Below are positions 8,135 to 18,012 of a stretch of DNA of 64,000 nucleotides, in pieces; position 1 is the first letter of the stretch, and the number at the start of each line of letters is the position of its first letter. The stretch comes from Aphanizomenon flos-aquae FACHB-1287. GTDB taxonomy: Bacteria; Cyanobacteriota; Cyanobacteriia; Cyanobacteriales; Nostocaceae. The notes below the pieces were generated by a model, which saw nothing but the letters and a program-made list of their open reading frames with translations, was not told the origin of the DNA and searched no databases. A program made the position numbers and the translations under genes. The DNA is taken from positions 62,001 through 126,000 of the forward strand of contig NZ_JACJTO010000006.1 of NCBI RefSeq assembly GCF_014698755.1, in the 5' to 3' direction.

Positions 8135-11100
8135 ATGATGATTAGAAAAATCTTTAAGTTCCTGGTTATTTTTACTCTCGTATTCGGAATGACTAATTGT
8201 CATTTTATTGGTATAAGATCGGACAACGGAAAATTACCAACTGTTGAATCATTAATAACACCAAAATTACCAGATTGGATAGAACAAATCAGTCCTTTGG
8301 GAAATGCAAAACCTACCAGTCAAATTCGTATCCGCTTTAAACAAGCTTTAATACCTGTGGAAAGTTTGGATAGTCCCCAACAGCAAAATTTATTAACTAA
8401 ATTTGCCATTTGGCCACCTTTACCTGGACAATTTCGCTTTTTAACTCCGCGTATGGTTGGTTTCCAAGCTGATAAAGCTATACCGAAAGCGACGCGAGTT
8501 AAAGTTACTCTCAAAGCTGGTTTAGCAGATTTAAAAAATCATCGGTTAAATCAAGATTTGGCTTGGACTTTTAATACTGAATCTATTCAAATTACTAATT
8601 TATCAGGAGTTAACCCGATTGAAAAAGTCCCGGTTGAACCAATTGATTTACAACCAAAGTTGCAATTTACTTCAAATTTAGAATTAGATTTAGATTCTGT
8701 ACAAAAGCATTTACAGTTAATTCCTGAAGGTAAAACTCAAGGTGTAGGTTTTAAGGTGGAATTAGCGAAGGAGGAAACACCAGAAAATTTAGATCCTTTA
8801 GAGAAGTTTGATCCTTCAAGCCGAAATTGGGTTTATAATCTTACTCCTGGGCAAAATTTAAAAAAAGCTACATCTTATCGTTTAAAATTTTCTCGTGGTC
8901 TTCTTCCTGCTAATGGTAATTTACCTAGTGAAAAAGAATTTGTGAGTAAATTAGCGACTTATTCACCTTTGAAATTTGTGGGAATTAAACCCTATGGAGA
9001 ACCAGATTCTGGGGGAACTTATGGCAGATTTATTAAAGGTAGTCCCCAGTTAGAATTTAATAACATTTTATTAGTAGATTCTGTTAAAGACAATATTAAA
9101 ATTAATCCAGTACCTAAAAATATTGATAGTGTACTGCAAATTTCCCAGGAAGATAGAATTGTCACCATTAATCCTTATACGTTAGAACCAGCTACTACTT
9201 ACACAATTAATATTGAGAGAAATCTTAAAGATAAATTTGGGCAAACTTTGGGTAAACCAGTCACAATTAAATATGATACTGGTGATATAGCTGGGAATAT
9301 TTCTCTACCCTCAGATTTGAATATTTTTCCTACAGATAAAGATCTACAAATTAATATTGATACAATTAATTTGCCAGAATCAAAATATCAAGCAGCTTAT
9401 CGAATTGTTAAACCGACAGATTTAGTTTATACAAATAGTGCTAATGATTTATTACCCCAACCTTCTAAATGGCAATATTTTAAAATTAGGAGTCAGCAAA
9501 ATCAATCATTAAATATCAATGTTCCCCTGAAAGAAAAATTAGGGAATAGTCAAGGAATGTTAGCTTATGGAGTGCAAGCACGAACTCATAAATATGAAGA
9601 GGACGGTAAACAATTGTGGAAAGAACCAATAACTTATGGAATTGTACAATTAACAAATTTAGGTGTATTTTCTCAATGGTTTCCACAGTCGGGTTTAATT
9701 CGAGTTCATCATTTGAGTGACGGTTTACCAGTAAAAGCTGCAAATATTGAAGTTTATCAATCAAAATTATCTGAAAAATCTCGTCCTCAACCTCTACCTT
9801 GTCTAACTGGAAAAACTGATGAAAAAGGAGTTTTGATAATTGATAATAATCAGTTAAAACAATGTTATCCTCAATCAGATTCTAGTCTACCACAATTATT
9901 AGTAATTGCCAGTGAAAATCAAGATTGGGCGTTTACGAGAACGGAAGAATATAGTGGTGCTTATGATTATGGAATTGATGCTGGTTGGGAAACTAATAAA
10001 CCAGAATCAAGAGGTGTAATCTTTTCTGATAGAAAGTTATATCAACCAGGAGAGAAAGCCGCTTTTACTGCTTTTGCAGATTATTTAGAAAAGGGTAAAA
10101 TTCAAGAAGATAAAAATTCAGTTTATCAATTAATTTTAGTTAATCCTAATGGACAAAATACAGATTTAGGAACGAAGAAAACTAATGAATTTAGTACATT
10201 TTCTTTAGAGTTACCAATTTCTAAAAATCAGCCTTTAGGGTTTTATAATATTCAAGCTAAAGGTAAAAATGGAAAAGAAATTTCTGGAGAGTTTCGAGTA
10301 GCAGAATTTAAACCACCTAATTTTAAAGTTGATTTACAGCTAAATAAAAAATTTGCAGTAATTGATGATAAAATTGATGTCCAGGTGGGAAGTAATTATT
10401 TATTTGGTTCACCCGTAGAAGGGGGAGAAGCTAAATATTTTGTTACTCGTCAACAAAGTAATTTTATCCCTAAAGGTTGGGAAGAATTTAGTTTTGGGAG
10501 ACAATGGTTTTGGCCGGAAGAAAGTCCAAATGTTTCTAATGATGTTTTACAAACTAACACCAAATTAGATACTAATGGTAAAAGTAGTCAAACTTTAACT
10601 GTAACTAAAGATTTACCTTACCCTATGACTTATCGGGTAGATATCGAAATTAGTGATATTTCTAATTTATCCGTTGCTAATTCTCAAACTTTTACCGCTT
10701 TACCCAGTAACCGAATTATTGGGTTAAAAAGTAATTTTGTAGCTGACGCTGGTAAGGATTTTCCTGTAGAATTTATTGTCACTGACCCTACTGGAAAAAT
10801 ATTAGAAAATCAACGGGTAAATCTGGAATTACAACAGATGAAATATAGCAGCGTCACCAAAATTGTTGAAGGTAGTAAAACCCCACAAAATCAAGTTGAA
10901 TATAAGACAGTTGGGAAAACATATATTATATCTAGGAATATTCCCCAAACAGTCAATTTAAAGCCTACGGTATCAGGTTCATATCGAATTCGTGCTAATT
11001 TTAGTGATAGCAAAGATGACATTACAGCCACAGATTTACAAATTTGGGTAACAGGAGAAAATCAAGTATTTTGGGGTGGAGAAGAAAAAGACAAATTAGA

Positions 11101-13843
11101 AGTTAAATTAAACAAAAAAGAGTTTAAAATTGGAGAAACTGCTACAGCTTTAATTCAATCTCCCTACCCAGAAGGAGAATTATATTTTGCAGTAATTAAA
11201 GATAAACCTCTCTATCAACAAGTAATCAAAATTAAAGGAGGTGCGCCCCAAATTCAATTTACAGTTACACCAGAAATGTTACCTAATGCAGCAGTAGAAG
11301 CAGTATTAGTCAGACAAGGTAAACCACTAAATCAAGTAGGACTAGAAAGATTAGAAAATTTAGCTAAAATTGGTTTTACAGCTTTTAAAGTTGACTTAGC
11401 AGATAAATATTTAAAGGTACAAGTTAACCCAGTTGAAAAATCTTTAGAACCTGGAAAGGAAGCTACAGTAGAATTAGAATTAAAAGATGATCAAGGAAAC
11501 CCCACTAAAGGACAATTTACTGTCATAGTGGTGAATGAAGCCGTATTACAATTAACTGGTTATCGTCCGCCAAATTTAGTAGATACTGTTTACGCAGAAC
11601 AACCAATTTCTACCCGATTTAGTGATAATCGTCGTGATGTTAAATTAGTCCCATTACTGACAAGTTTACCCAAGGGTTGGGGTTATGGTGGTGGCTTATC
11701 GAATGCGTTAGCAAATACTCGTATTCGTGAAGATTTTCAAGCTTTAGCTTATTACAATGGTTCGGTAATTAGTGATGAAAATGGTAAAGCCAAAATCACC
11801 TTTAAATTACCCGATAATTTAACAACTTGGCGGATAATGGTAGTGGCTACAGATGGAAATTTGCGGTTTGGGAATGGTGACGCAACATTTATAACTACAA
11901 AACCATTAATAACTAATGCTATTCTACCACAATTTGCCCGCACAGGCGATCGCATTTTGGCAGGTTTATCCGTCACCAACACCACCACCAACACCGGAAA
12001 TTTAAATATTAATGGTGAACTTAGCGGTTCTCTCAACTTCGCCGAAAATAATCCCAAAACCACGACATTACAGCCAAAAGCCGAGTCATTAACCCAAGCT
12101 TATCGTTTCCCAATCATAGCGGGTAATGTGGGCGAAGGTAAAGTTAAATTTACCACAGAATTAAATAATAATGTTGATGCTTTCACTGTCCCGTTGGAAA
12201 TTAAACCCTTAGAAATTACCGAACAAGTTGTAGAAACTAGTGTTAGTGAAAAACAGGTAAAAATTCCGGTGAATATTGCTAAAAATACCTTCCGCGAAGT
12301 TGGAGGTTTAGATATTCAATTAGCTAGTACCTTAATTCCCGCAATTAAAGCCCCTGCAAAACAAGTTTTAGAAAATAATGATTTACCATTTGCAGAAACA
12401 GCCGCCAGTCAATTATTAATTGCTGCAAATCTGCAAAATCTCACCCAAAAATATCATCAAACATTTGCCGAATTTAATCCTCAAGCACAAGCAAAAATAG
12501 CAATTAAGGAATTACAAAAATTGCAAATAGCAGATGGTGGTTTTGCAGCATTTCCAGGACAAGAAAAATCAGATCCTTGGGTTTCTAGTTATGCTGGAGA
12601 ATCTTTAGTTATAGCTAATCAAAGTTTTCCTGATTTAGTTGATAGTAAAATCATTTCTAGTCTCAAAACTTATTTACAAAATGTTCTTGCTAACCCTGGA
12701 CAATTCGACTTTTGTAAACAGAAACTTTGTAAATCTCAACTACAATTAAATTCTTTAATTACCTTAGCACAATTAGGAGATAAACGCAATAGTTTCTTAT
12801 CAGATATTTATCAAAAACGCAATGATTTTGATCTGGTTACTCAAATCAAATTAGCCAGATATCTATATCAATTTCCTGAATGGCAAAATCAAGCCCAAAT
12901 TATGCGGGTGGAGTTCCAAAAGAATATCTATGAAACTGGACGTACCGCAGTTCTAAACTTACCCAAAACTTGGAGTTGGATGAGTTCAAATACTGTCACC
13001 CAAGCCCAAGCTTTACGGTTATTTATTGACCAAAAAACCAACCCAGAAATTATTGATAAATTACTGCAAAGTCTTCTCAACTTACGCAGAGAAGGGACAT
13101 GGGAATCTAGTTATAATAACGCACAGGCATTCACAGCTTTAGTTGCATATAGCCAAAATCAACCCACACCTCCTAATTTTATGACTACGGTAAAATTAGC
13201 AAATCAGAAATTAGGAGAAACCCGTTTTAATGGCTATCAAAATCCTAGCTTACAAATAAATATTCCCATGAATCAATTACCTCAAGGTAAAAGTGATTTA
13301 TGGCTACAAAAATCTGGAACAGGTAAATTACATTATTTAGTAGCTTACAAATATCGTTTACAAGGAAATCAACCAGGGAGATTTAACGGTTTACGAGTAA
13401 CGCGAGAAATTAGTAAAGTTAATGAAGAGAAAACTATTCAAAAAACCGGAATGTATGCTTTTGATAAACCATTAACCTTACAACCTGGACAAGTATTTGA
13501 TATTGGTTTAGAAGTAATTACAGATCATCCTGTAGATCATGTAGTCATAAAAGACCCATTACCCGCAGGTTTTGAAGCAGTAGATGATAGTTTTCAAACA
13601 GCGACACCAGCATTACAAGCAAAAGCCGATAATTGGCAATTAGGATATAAAACAATCCATAAAGATCGGATTATTTCCTATGCAGATCATCTAGAACCAG
13701 GAGTTTACAGTTTCCATTATTTAGTTCGTTCCGTTACCCCAGGAACATTTATTTGGCCAGGTGCGGAAGTACATCTTCAATATGCACCAGAAGAGTTTGG
13801 ACGCAGTGCAGACTCTACTTTGGTGTTGGAGGAAAGAAAGTAA
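8135..13843 (+). CDS. Bacterial alpha-2-macroglobulin-like lipoprotein (YfhM-type)
   Basis: About 1902 residues from ATG 8135. The open frame extends back to 8003, but those 44 residues look like translated repeat. Starting at 8135 or 8138 gives a classical lipoprotein signal ending in FGMTNC, so the Cys would be lipidated. The body has serial beta-rich MG domains, a bait-like region, the A2M family segment LPDNLTTWRIMVVATD, a helical toroid (thioester-type) domain, and a C-terminal domain with DHVVIKDPLPAGFEAVDD typical of YfhM proteins. It should sit in the cell envelope as a protease trap beside PBP1C. The usual GC-x-EQ thioester is not visible: the matching site reads ENNDLPFAETAASQL (about 12369-12413), so covalent trapping is probably lost. 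Confidence 0.9.
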   Translation: MMIRKIFKFLVIFTLVFGMTNCHFIGIRSDNGKLPTVESLITPKLPDWIEQISPLGNAKPTSQIRIRFKQALIPVESLDSPQQQNLLTKFAIWPPLPGQFRFLTPRMVGFQADKAIPKATRVKVTLKAGLADLKNHRLNQDLAWTFNTESIQITNLSGVNPIEKVPVEPIDLQPKLQFTSNLELDLDSVQKHLQLIPEGKTQGVGFKVELAKEETPENLDPLEKFDPSSRNWVYNLTPGQNLKKATSYRLKFSRGLLPANGNLPSEKEFVSKLATYSPLKFVGIKPYGEPDSGGTYGRFIKGSPQLEFNNILLVDSVKDNIKINPVPKNIDSVLQISQEDRIVTINPYTLEPATTYTINIERNLKDKFGQTLGKPVTIKYDTGDIAGNISLPSDLNIFPTDKDLQINIDTINLPESKYQAAYRIVKPTDLVYTNSANDLLPQPSKWQYFKIRSQQNQSLNINVPLKEKLGNSQGMLAYGVQARTHKYEEDGKQLWKEPITYGIVQLTNLGVFSQWFPQSGLIRVHHLSDGLPVKAANIEVYQSKLSEKSRPQPLPCLTGKTDEKGVLIIDNNQLKQCYPQSDSSLPQLLVIASENQDWAFTRTEEYSGAYDYGIDAGWETNKPESRGVIFSDRKLYQPGEKAAFTAFADYLEKGKIQEDKNSVYQLILVNPNGQNTDLGTKKTNEFSTFSLELPISKNQPLGFYNIQAKGKNGKEISGEFRVAEFKPPNFKVDLQLNKKFAVIDDKIDVQVGSNYLFGSPVEGGEAKYFVTRQQSNFIPKGWEEFSFGRQWFWPEESPNVSNDVLQTNTKLDTNGKSSQTLTVTKDLPYPMTYRVDIEISDISNLSVANSQTFTALPSNRIIGLKSNFVADAGKDFPVEFIVTDPTGKILENQRVNLELQQMKYSSVTKIVEGSKTPQNQVEYKTVGKTYIISRNIPQTVNLKPTVSGSYRIRANFSDSKDDITATDLQIWVTGENQVFWGGEEKDKLEVKLNKKEFKIGETATALIQSPYPEGELYFAVIKDKPLYQQVIKIKGGAPQIQFTVTPEMLPNAAVEAVLVRQGKPLNQVGLERLENLAKIGFTAFKVDLADKYLKVQVNPVEKSLEPGKEATVELELKDDQGNPTKGQFTVIVVNEAVLQLTGYRPPNLVDTVYAEQPISTRFSDNRRDVKLVPLLTSLPKGWGYGGGLSNALANTRIREDFQALAYYNGSVISDENGKAKITFKLPDNLTTWRIMVVATDGNLRFGNGDATFITTKPLITNAILPQFARTGDRILAGLSVTNTTTNTGNLNINGELSGSLNFAENNPKTTTLQPKAESLTQAYRFPIIAGNVGEGKVKFTTELNNNVDAFTVPLEIKPLEITEQVVETSVSEKQVKIPVNIAKNTFREVGGLDIQLASTLIPAIKAPAKQVLENNDLPFAETAASQLLIAANLQNLTQKYHQTFAEFNPQAQAKIAIKELQKLQIADGGFAAFPGQEKSDPWVSSYAGESLVIANQSFPDLVDSKIISSLKTYLQNVLANPGQFDFCKQKLCKSQLQLNSLITLAQLGDKRNSFLSDIYQKRNDFDLVTQIKLARYLYQFPEWQNQAQIMRVEFQKNIYETGRTAVLNLPKTWSWMSSNTVTQAQALRLFIDQKTNPEIIDKLLQSLLNLRREGTWESSYNNAQAFTALVAYSQNQPTPPNFMTTVKLANQKLGETRFNGYQNPSLQINIPMNQLPQGKSDLWLQKSGTGKLHYLVAYKYRLQGNQPGRFNGLRVTREISKVNEEKTIQKTGMYAFDKPLTLQPGQVFDIGLEVITDHPVDHVVIKDPLPAGFEAVDDSFQTATPALQAKADNWQLGYKTIHKDRIISYADHLEPGVYSFHYLVRSVTPGTFIWPGAEVHLQYAPEEFGRSADSTLVLEERK

Positions 13844-13874
13844 TACTTTTATTCAAAATTCAAAATTCTTATAA

Positions 13875-14918
13875 CTATTTAGATAATGTACCAACATCAA
13901 CAAGACCTTTACACGCTGGGTATTTTAATGTGGAAATTACATTTTCATGGTCTGTCTCAGTTTTCAATTGCCATTTTCCAGAAGTTTCTGCAAGAATGGT
14001 AATTTCCCCTGCACATAATTGCTGTTTTGCTAAACCTGATTTTTTCATAGTTGAAATATCGCTTGCTGAGTGAACACAGGTTCGAGTAACTTCTGTACAA
14101 GCAAATTTGTTTAATCGCTTAGAATCATCATTTTGTAGATTTATCAATAAGTTAAACAATTCTGGAACAACATGACCATGTCCATTAGTGCTACCTACAG
14201 ATAAAACGGCTATTTCTGCATTAATAGTTTCCAATAATTGCTTCAAATCATCCCCATTCTTTGGATATGCTCCATGATGAGGAATTTTAACAACGTTAGA
14301 TGTAAGTTCATCTGGTTTACAAATATCTACACATTCTTTCAATCCTACATTTTCAATATCGGCAAGTAATATTGCAGCAAAATCACCATAAATGACCCGC
14401 AGAACCAGAGAAATTTCGTTAAGTTTGGTGTGAGAGTTTGCTAAATGCTTTTCAATAAATAATTGTCTTGGATGTAAAACGTGAATTTCTAAATTTCCCT
14501 GTGTATATGAGTTTGAATCACGTGAAGCTGGAATAAAGCGAATACGTCCCAGTCTATCCCAATCATCAAGACGATTTAAAGCCAATTCTAATCTGTCATA
14601 TTTAGGGCTTGTTCGTCTATAAGCTATTAATTTCTCAAATGAGATTTTATAAAAAGAGTGAGGAAGACAAAATGTTTCTACTTCTCCCTGTTTTAACCAA
14701 ATATCAAGAAACTCTACAAGCTTGACTAGCGGTGGAAGATGATCATCATGTGCATGAGTAATATAAATTCGCTTAATATTTTTTTTATTTTTATCTTGAA
14801 GCCATTTCTGTAACAAGCGTGGTTTCCCGATATCAACAACAACTGCTGAATCACTGTTATCACATATAACAATACAATCTGCATTACCTACAGGTAAAAA
14901 GGCAATTTCACAGGTCAT
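13875..14918 (-). CDS. ComEC-type metallo-beta-lactamase-fold hydrolase, partner of the upstream methylase
   Basis: This 347-residue protein begins with the ComEC/Rec2-like core: GNADCIVI then VVVDIG, and the metal site THAHDDH (54-60). ADIEN (about 186-190), IPHHGAYPK (212-220) and SVGSTNGHGHVVPE (240-253) follow, all landmarks of the soluble ComEC MBL domain, a candidate nuclease or phosphodiesterase. There is no membrane segment, so this is not a DNA-uptake channel. Its ATG overlaps the TGA of the methylase gene by 4 bases (ATGA), indicating translational coupling and a joint role. The last 90 residues have no domain I know. Substrate is unknown; DNA cleavage is inference from fold and partner. 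Confidence 0.8.
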   Translation of the reverse strand: MTCEIAFLPVGNADCIVICDNSDSAVVVDIGKPRLLQKWLQDKNKKNIKRIYITHAHDDHLPPLVKLVEFLDIWLKQGEVETFCLPHSFYKISFEKLIAYRRTSPKYDRLELALNRLDDWDRLGRIRFIPASRDSNSYTQGNLEIHVLHPRQLFIEKHLANSHTKLNEISLVLRVIYGDFAAILLADIENVGLKECVDICKPDELTSNVVKIPHHGAYPKNGDDLKQLLETINAEIAVLSVGSTNGHGHVVPELFNLLINLQNDDSKRLNKFACTEVTRTCVHSASDISTMKKSGLAKQQLCAGEITILAETSGKWQLKTETDHENVISTLKYPACKGLVDVGTLSK

Positions 14919-17680
14919 AAACGCTCCTCCATACTGTCTATTCTTAGCTTTTGTTTTAATTCTTCATTAGTTAGGTATGGATAAGGTGTATGGCGAAAAC
15001 GCCTAATTGCCCAAGGATGTGCTGAAAGTTGTTCAAATGTCTCTACATCTTCACTGAGTTCAGCTTCAAAAACTGTACCATCAAGCGCCCAACCAGGCAT
15101 TTCTGGAAGAATAGGAAGCCATGCTTCTTCATCATCATCTAACAAACCACTTAAATAAAGAAGAATTTGGCTATTATCTTGAGAAATCTCTAAAACTTGA
15201 CCAATCACAGTTAATGTCGGCTTTGTTTGTTCTGATTTCCATAATTCTAATTCTGGAGGTTCTCCAGTCCGTTTAATTTCTATCCAATGAGGATTTCCAT
15301 AAGATTCTTCTACAATTTCATTTAATTGAATTCGTAGATTATCTGGTTCAGGAATGTCAAGATGTTTTTGATCTCTCTCAATAATTTGACGGGTAATTTT
15401 AATTATTCGCGGATCTATTTTCTGAGGTAAGAGAAGTTTACATAACTCATCACTTGTTATTTCATGTGTTTTGCGTCCAATTAAAGATAGTGAATTGGCA
15501 ATTTTAGATGATAGAATACCCAACAACCATAATCTTTGATCTTCATAAGTTAGCTGATTCCATTCTTGTACAAATTTTTGATTATCAGGTAGTTGAGGAG
15601 ATTTTCCAGCTTGTTGTGCAGGAAGAACACAAAATATATTATTGTCAGGACAAAGACCTGTAGTATCTAATTGAGCAGCGAGAGGATATAACGAACCTCT
15701 ATTTACTTTACGACCAACAAAAATTTTTGGTAAATCAAAAAGTGGTTCGTATTTTAATCTGGCACTTGAAAGATATTCTCTTCCATATCTAATCCAGCGT
15801 TCATCTTCACTAACTTCTTTTGGATTTGCCCAAAGTCTATCTGTATCCCGCCACTTCATACGCCAGTTTCTCTTACATTGAGTATTTGGTGGACATTGAT
15901 TAAGCGGTTTATACTTTTTACTAGGAGTTACTCCATTAAAAACAAAAAACAGATCTCCTAATGCTATGGTGGGAACATTAATATTTATTGATGGGGTTGT
16001 CAGTGATTCCCAATTTTCAGAATCAGAATTTAACTGTGATATCCATGTTGCACCAAGGAAACCACCATCACGACATTCGGGAATACTAACTTGAGAAAAA
16101 ATTGCTTTTCCAGCTAGAGAAATTTTTATTTTTGGTTTACCTACACTTCCTAAAATTATACATACATCTTGTTTAGCATCAATACCAATATTCCCCGCCG
16201 GAAGTTGCCAAACTTCAAAAATTTGGCAATTATCAGTTAATAAACTACGTGCATTTGGGATGCCATGAGTTGTACTTGACAAAAAAGATTGAGGTAATAC
16301 AAAAGCAAATTGAGAATCTTTTTCTAGCCAGCTTAATGCTTTTTCTATAAATTTTGCAGCCCGTTGAGTATTACCATCCTCTGCAAAAGGAGGATTAGCA
16401 ATAATAACACGCGGCTTAATACCCATATTTCCTTTGTTTAAGTCATTATAATTTTCATGGGTAAAATGCTCAGGAAAAGGAAATGGAATACCTTGACCTA
16501 GTGATTCTCTTGCTAGGGTATATCGTAATTGTGTTACTAAATCCGCATATTGATCTAAATCATTACCCACTACATGATTCGCAAGATAAGATTTTCTTGC
16601 TTCTAAATTTTCAGGAATATCAGACATTCCTGCTAGACGTGATGTAGCAGCTAATAGCAAACTACCTGAACCAGCAGCCGGATCAAAAATTATTCGTTCT
16701 TCTGGACGTAACCTTTCTAAAGGTAATAATTCCAGCATTTTTTCAGCGATCGCTATTGGAGTATAATGTCGCTGTAAATCAGTCCATTGTTTACCTTCAA
16801 TCTCACTAGGTAATTCTTTAATAGCTCGTTCATACAGCAATCCCACATCTCGATGATCTACCAGTGCAAAACTAACTCGACTACCTAAGTTAGCTCCTAA
16901 ATGCTGTAATATTCCGTCGCTAAGATGAGGTATTGACTCCTCCAGTGCTTTTTTGAAAAAACCATTAGCACGAGGTACTGTAAGATTAAGTAAAACACGA
17001 GGATCATCGGTAGGAATCCGTGATTCAGAACCAAAAAAGCCTTTATCTTCTAAAATTCTTGCTGCTAAAAATGCGATCGCTACACGAATTCCATGACCTG
17101 CTATTTCGTTACGAGAAGATATTTTACTTTTTGAATTTCTCCTTTTAGGAATACCAATTTCTGTAAGCACCTCTTGAATTGCTGTTTGAAATGCTTGATC
17201 TAATTCGGCTCTTTGTCGCAGAAGAAAAGAAAAACTTCGTTCTGAAACAGATTCTTCAATATCTGCTAATGTTAGCTGACCAGTACGAAATTCTGCCAGT
17301 GCTTTTGGTTTAAATAAGTGGCTATCTTGTCTAGTTAGTTCTAAATATAGAGAGTCACGATCTATAATCCGTTCTTCTAACTTGCCAGATGGAGTGTAAT
17401 ATTGAAGTATATAAATTTCATCTGAGACTAACAACCCTGCGCGAATAGGCCAATAACGTAATTTCTGTTTCCATGCGTTTATTTCTGATTCATGAACAGA
17501 TTGAACCATGAAAGACAAGTTATTAGAATTTGGACGAAGACCATAATCTGTCCATAGAGCATCTACAGGTATGGGTTGCTCATTGCTCTGCGCTGACGGG
17601 ATACGCACACGACGGTGTGGTTCTATACCCCACACCCGATGAGCGATTTCAATTACATTATCCAGTCCCCGTACAGCCAT
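14915..17680 (-). CDS. N6-adenine DNA methyltransferase of a methylase-MBL operon
   Basis: A 921-residue protein with a gamma-type adenine methylase core: HYTPIAIAEKML (305-316), SAM motif I FDPAAGSGSLLLAA (332-345), catalytic IIANPPFAEDG (426-436) and FVLPQSFL. The N-terminal 290 residues are unfamiliar and show no D-x-ExK nuclease motif. The C-terminal 480 residues probably include target recognition and a beta-rich tail. Unlike type I or IIG systems there is no HsdR, HsdS or built-in nuclease. The only partner is the coupled MBL hydrolase. DNA modification is well supported by motifs; the role of the pair is inferred. Confidence 0.82.
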   Translation of the reverse strand: MAVRGLDNVIEIAHRVWGIEPHRRVRIPSAQSNEQPIPVDALWTDYGLRPNSNNLSFMVQSVHESEINAWKQKLRYWPIRAGLLVSDEIYILQYYTPSGKLEERIIDRDSLYLELTRQDSHLFKPKALAEFRTGQLTLADIEESVSERSFSFLLRQRAELDQAFQTAIQEVLTEIGIPKRRNSKSKISSRNEIAGHGIRVAIAFLAARILEDKGFFGSESRIPTDDPRVLLNLTVPRANGFFKKALEESIPHLSDGILQHLGANLGSRVSFALVDHRDVGLLYERAIKELPSEIEGKQWTDLQRHYTPIAIAEKMLELLPLERLRPEERIIFDPAAGSGSLLLAATSRLAGMSDIPENLEARKSYLANHVVGNDLDQYADLVTQLRYTLARESLGQGIPFPFPEHFTHENYNDLNKGNMGIKPRVIIANPPFAEDGNTQRAAKFIEKALSWLEKDSQFAFVLPQSFLSSTTHGIPNARSLLTDNCQIFEVWQLPAGNIGIDAKQDVCIILGSVGKPKIKISLAGKAIFSQVSIPECRDGGFLGATWISQLNSDSENWESLTTPSININVPTIALGDLFFVFNGVTPSKKYKPLNQCPPNTQCKRNWRMKWRDTDRLWANPKEVSEDERWIRYGREYLSSARLKYEPLFDLPKIFVGRKVNRGSLYPLAAQLDTTGLCPDNNIFCVLPAQQAGKSPQLPDNQKFVQEWNQLTYEDQRLWLLGILSSKIANSLSLIGRKTHEITSDELCKLLLPQKIDPRIIKITRQIIERDQKHLDIPEPDNLRIQLNEIVEESYGNPHWIEIKRTGEPPELELWKSEQTKPTLTVIGQVLEISQDNSQILLYLSGLLDDDEEAWLPILPEMPGWALDGTVFEAELSEDVETFEQLSAHPWAIRRFRHTPYPYLTNEELKQKLRIDSMEERL

Positions 17681-18012
17681 TTCAAAGTTATGTTTATTAA
17701 GTAAATTAAGTCAGGAATTATCTGATTGTCTTATTTGTAAGGAAAAACAACCTTTCGCTAGTATAATAGAATTTTTCAAAAAAAGCAATGCCTTTTGTGT
17801 TCATTTAGCATCTTGAAAAGAGTAAAGTTGCTAGTCTAAGTTATTAAGTATTACAGATGATAGCTGTGGTGATAAAGATTAGTAGTATAAATAATGAAAC
17901 AAGTCGTAAAAAATAAGAGATTAGCCAAAATTTTCCAATATTTTGACTATCCCTTCAGTCTAGCTATTTTATGAGATTTTATTCTCGTTTCTTTACCTAA
18001 TGAACAAAAACC
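17681..18012. other. Intergenic region before the methylase operon
   Basis: This 332-bp AT-rich stretch contains the predicted operon promoter and a leader of about 75 nt. Beyond that I see no gene, RNA or clear repeat. Confidence 0.4.
17760..17788 (-). promoter_or_regulatory. Predicted promoter of the methylase-MBL operon
   Basis: On the minus strand TTGCTT (17783-17788) and TATACT (17760-17765) are spaced by exactly 17 bp, a good housekeeping-sigma match. It lies about 80 bp upstream of the methylase ATG. Confidence 0.5.

Noticed and set aside
14080-14100. tRNA T-loop-like GGTTCGA
   Set aside because: It lies inside the MBL coding sequence and has no acceptor or anticodon arms around it.
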